A stretch of 64,000 bases of DNA, taken from contig VXBA01004859.1 in the NCBI GenBank assembly GCA_013399895.1, positions 255,101-319,100 of the forward strand. The letters run 5' to 3'. Positions 60,101 to 64,000 of the stretch are shown in pieces. The translations under genes were made by a program, and so were the position numbers. The DNA comes from Serilophus lunatus. Its lineage: Eukaryota; Chordata; Aves; Passeriformes; Eurylaimidae. Each line of letters starts with the position of its first letter. The first letter of the stretch is position 1. The notes under the pieces are model-generated. The model was not told where the DNA came from. It did not search any database and saw only the letters and a program-made list of their open reading frames with translations.

Positions 60101-63100
60101 GGGAAATTTTTGAAACCTTGAGAACTTTCTCAAAGATGTGAAATTACATTTTGCCTTTCTGTAACCCTGAGGAGTTCCCAAAGGTGAGTCACTGTGAGGC
60201 TGGGACAGGCAAAGGAGCAAAGGGCAGAGTGTGGCCTGAGTGGGCAGGTCTGCAGAAGTGGCAGAGGGTCATTTTTAGAATTTTCCATCCATTAATTCCT
60301 TGTTCCTGCTTTACACTTTTTCCTTTTATTTTATTTCTCAAAGGTCATGAACAAACAACACCATTTCAGGATTTTTCACAGCATTGCTGCCAAATTCTCT
60401 TACTTTTGGGCTTGACTGGACTATTATTTCAAGCTGCAATAAATTGAAATCCATGTTGATATACAGCACTTCCTCAGAGGCTTTATTGTATTCTGCTCTC
60501 AGAGTTGGAAGATGAGCCTTTAGTTATACTTAGCAACACAAGCAGCGTAAATTTAGTGGTTTAACAAATTCCCTAATGGACTTTTCATCACCCAAGCTGA
60601 TGTTTACAAGTTTGAACATGCTGTTCTCTCTAAGACAGTCTGTTCTAAGAAGTGGGAACCAGGATGAAGAAAGACAAATAGAGGATTTCTTCCAGGTCAT
60701 GTCTGAGTGATGGTGTTAATGTGTCCATGCTTGTAGTAGACTTTAGTTTCTAGTTATAATCAATACTTGACATATTTTCCCCATGATTAAATTAAAGCTG
60801 GGAAAGTGAGATTTCCCTTGGGAGAAAACAAGTGGCAAAAGAGTTCATTGGTGATCTGCATGTAATCGAAATAAGTGCTACAATTACCTCCAGTCTCATT
60901 CATTTCTCAGTCCCTGTTCCCTCCCCCTGGGCTGGTGCCCAAGAACTTTTTGGCTTCTCACCCACATCAGAGAGAGAAATAATTCATACACGTGGACTTG
61001 CTTTTTCTGTGCTCTGCAGGATTCCTTGTGGGGAAGGTAAAAACAACCCAAGTCAGTGTTCCAGTGTTAGAGCTGTATTTCTTGGGCTTAAGGTTTAGCA
61101 ATAAAATGAATAAGCACTGGGGATTCTTAAGATTCTGTGTCAGAATCCATGTGCTGGAAGGTCATGGAGTGAGCATGTTTTCCACATCAAGAGTGAGGAT
61201 GCTGGAGACTGGATTCCCACCAGCACATCCAGGGGATGCTTTAGGCTTCTGGAAGGCTGGTTTTATCCCCCCCCCCAGAGGTTGGATTGGCAGTTGGTGC
61301 TTTCTTTGCATTGTGTCCACTGGTATTTTTGCCAGGGGCTGGGATTTCACCCTCTTGGCCTTGGGCTCCTTGTGGGATGTGGATCTTCACCACAGCCTGG
61401 GCCATTAATTCACCACAGACCTGGAGCTTGGTGTCAGCTGCTCATCCTTCTCCTCCTGCACGTCCATCCCAGCTGGGCACTGGAGCTGCGGGGAGTGACT
61501 CACTCCCCTGGTTCTTTAAGGACAGTTCCATGGAAATGCAAACAGTTAGGAATCCAAATAGCTTGAAGAAAGACATCAGGTAGAGAAGTGTGACTGGAAC
61601 CATTTAAAGAGTATTTTCTAGAAAATGATCCTCGACCTTTCTGTTCCCCACACCAGCAGTTTGATGAGACTCTGAATGAGCCTTTTCAGAGTGCCCCTGG
61701 CAGGTCAGGCAGAACTCACCTGTCCTGGGAGGCAGCTGAATTCTGCTTTCTTTGTTCCTAGGAATGGAACTCAGCAATCATTCTGCCATTAATGATTTCC
61801 ACATCCTGAGTCACTTTTCCTGTGGATTTTTTGGAGGATTAACCATTGGAAACAAATTATTCTTTTATACCTCACAATTTGTTTTAGATTTCTCTTAGAC
61901 CATGACAATAACTGAGCTGTTTTGAATCTTAATATAAGTTGTCTGGTTTTTTAATTTTGAAATCAAACTTTCCTCGTGCACTGCTATTGAACTAGGAAAA
62001 ACCTTTACAAATACCTGACAAGTACAGATGTTTAGACAGTTTTTCCTGTGAGAAGATAAGAGATGAGATGACATAGGAATGTTATCATTCTGCTGCATTC
62101 CTGAGGTACCTGGGAACAGTCTGTAAGATTCTGTTCACATGCAAAGCTGAAAATTATGGTACCATTTAATTAAAATTAATAACTCCATCTTTATGACATT
62201 AAGTCAGTCTAATGATGAGTCTACAGTTATTCCCAACCCAGATGTTTATACAAAATGAGCCAAACTCTTTATGTTTTTTGAGGAACTGCTGCTTCCTCCT
62301 TGAGTCCCCACCTCAGCTCTTGGAGGCAAATGTTGTTTGTGACACATCTCAAGCTGCTGTGGATCCAGGGAAGAGCAGCAAGAAACTGGGAATGGTTCTG
62401 CTGCAAAAATAAGCAACAGTTCAGGTGTTAAATTACCCATGTGGAAAATTGCCCTGACAGTTATGATGTTGTTCTATCTTTGCTAAGACTTAAACTGTCC
62501 TTTCCTTCCAGCACGTCCCCAGCACTGCCCTATGCTGCTGATGGGCAGGTCTGTCAGGCTTATTTTACTGTGATATATTGAATTATGGGCTTCTACCTAT
62601 TGCTTCATAAAGAAATTCATACTCCTTAGTCTAATAATTAATAGGAATGCAGACCCTAGAGAGGCTATTTCCATTTTCTAGATGTAAAATTTTGATGATA
62701 AGAGACAACTGGATGTGATTAAGAAGAATTTGGTAACTTGAATGTTTGAATTTAGAATCCTTTCTCATTTATTATGTTTCATCTGGGAAACATATTATGG
62801 GATTTTCATCTGGGAAAACTATGCAGTATCAGAGTTCTTGCCTGTTCCTTGCTTGCTAGGATGGCATGATTAATCTGGAGGACTAATGAGCTTTCAGTTC
62901 CAAGGTGGACTGGGTTTAATAGAAGAGGAACTGGATGACCTTGTGGACTGTAGTAACAGCAAGAAATTAAATAAAACAAATGCAAAGCTGTGCAGTCAGG
63001 GATTTACAAGGGAATCTTTGCTGTAAGGTAGAGGCTCAGCATTTAGATGTGGCAGAGAAGAGAGGTCTGATCCCAGTCAGGAGTTCTGGGACTGATTCAA

Positions 63101-64000
63101 TGAGGTGTTTCTCTGCAGAGCTGCAAAAATACCAGAACTTCTGTCCAAGGCAGTGTTTCTACAAGGTGGAGTGGGGATGGGAGAGCTCAGGAGTGAACAG
63201 AAAAATAAGTTTGGTAGAAAGAAATAGAAACCCCTGTGTGAAAACTTGTTTGTTCATAAACATCCAAAAGCCGTAATTTTTTGGGGGGCCCACTCACAGT
63301 GCCAAAAATGGTAGCATGAGGAGCAATGTCTGAGAAGGAGCATCAGATGTGAGGCTGTGTGATGTCACAGGGCCATTATGTCACTCAATGCCAGTGATTT
63401 CTAGGGCTGATTGCAGGCAATCATTAATCACTTTGTATTGAGCACAACCAGCTCCTTCCCATCTGGGCAAGAACAAGTGGCACCTCTTTAGCCAATGTTC
63501 TGCTCTCAGCACTTTCAAAATAAACCCAACTGGGAGAGATGAAGCAGATTATTGGTTTTTCCTCTCTATGTGTCACTTATTTTCCCCAGGAATTTACAGC
63601 ATTGAAAACCTTAGTTTATTTCTAAATTCAGTGTTCCCACTCACACTGACAAGAATGTGAGCAATGGAAATGTCCTGTATGGAAGCTATGGAGCTGCTGT
63701 AAGAATATTCACAATTTCTGTGTATTATTGTGCTACTCTGGATGGTTATTTGAGAGAAACATGAGATAAAAGACTGGTGTTCCTTTTTTACTCATCTGTA
63801 TTGGCAAAAGCTATTGCAAGGTGTATTCTCAGGTTCTGGGATTAGAATATTCTCACCAAACCCAAGGCCTCAGTTACTTGTGGAGCATTAGGATTTACAT
63901 TTCCCAATTTAGATAGATACATATTTCCCAATTTAGACAGATATATATTTCCCAGAGCCAAAATGTCTTGGGAAATGGGAGCTAATTGACATGACATATT
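57191..64000. other. Non-coding stretch to the window edge, putative intron
   Basis: No gene or further CR1 copy recognised. Contains a 14-base A run at 57,742-57,755, a C run at about 61,268-61,277 and a 24-bp tandem repeat at the right end. Isolated acceptor-like tracts end at 61,019, 61,762 and 62,511 without convincing donors. Confidence 0.5.
63898..63955. repeat. 24-bp tandem repeat, about 2.3 copies
   Basis: TTCCCAATTTAGATAGATAC at 63901 is repeated as TTCCCAATTTAGACAGATAT at 63925, and a third partial TTCCCA starts at 63949. The period is exactly 24 bp. Confidence 0.9.

Larger units (their letters stand above)
15656..64000 (+). other. Putative first intron, at least 48 kb, continuing beyond the window
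   Basis: After the donor at 15656 no exon with both good splice sites and a recognisable protein product was found to the end of the window. Isolated good acceptors occur (for example ending at 21207, 26640 and 61762) and isolated donors too (for example at 12436, 32929 and 48518), but none pairs into a convincing coding exon. Long first introns with CpG-island first exons are typical of developmental and neuronal genes, which is only a weak hint. The assignment rests on inference from a single donor site. Confidence 0.45.

Noticed and set aside
1..64000. tRNA, rRNA, CRISPR, insertion sequences, operons or endogenous retroviruses
   Set aside because: I looked for tRNA T-arm motifs, regularly spaced palindromic repeats, LTR-like long direct repeats and long pol-like frames and saw none; a computed search could still find diverged pieces.

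Overview
This window looks like single-copy nuclear DNA from a bird. Three things support that: at least nine fragments of avian-type CR1 LINE 3' ends, several closing on the ATTCTGTGATTCTGTGA-type tail; two older pieces that look like MIR SINEs shared across amniotes; and a long AT-rich background with one sharp CpG island. No intact protein-coding gene, rRNA or tRNA, and no phage, plasmid, CRISPR or bacterial operon structure was recognised. The many short open frames are what chance and GC-rich tandem repeats produce.

Layout. Positions 1-785 are a GC-rich minisatellite with a 43-bp unit and a 467-bp higher-order duplication, broken by an N at 202. From about 786 to 14,450 the DNA is mostly AT-rich and without recognised genes. 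It holds a small CpG cluster (3315-3520), two MIR-like relics, a diverged local duplication (8847-9145) and one good-looking candidate internal exon (6964-7052) with strong splice signals. From about 14,460 to 16,450 lies a CpG island. It carries a homopurine/homopyrimidine tract, a short first-exon candidate with a nine-unit GCA repeat, an 8-base assembly gap and a CAG/GTAGGT splice donor at 15655/15656. I read this as the promoter and untranslated first exon of a plus-strand gene whose remaining exons lie beyond the window. From 15,656 to 64,000 would then be a first intron of more than 48 kb, seeded with CR1 fragments and small tandem repeats. I could not identify the gene.

The observations most worth checking are the CpG-island first exon with its GCA repeat beside a gap, the candidate exon at 6964-7052, a 65-nt near-perfect hairpin at 38609-38673 with pre-miRNA-like dimensions, and the 43/467-bp minisatellite at the left edge. 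I found no evidence of a new multi-gene system.
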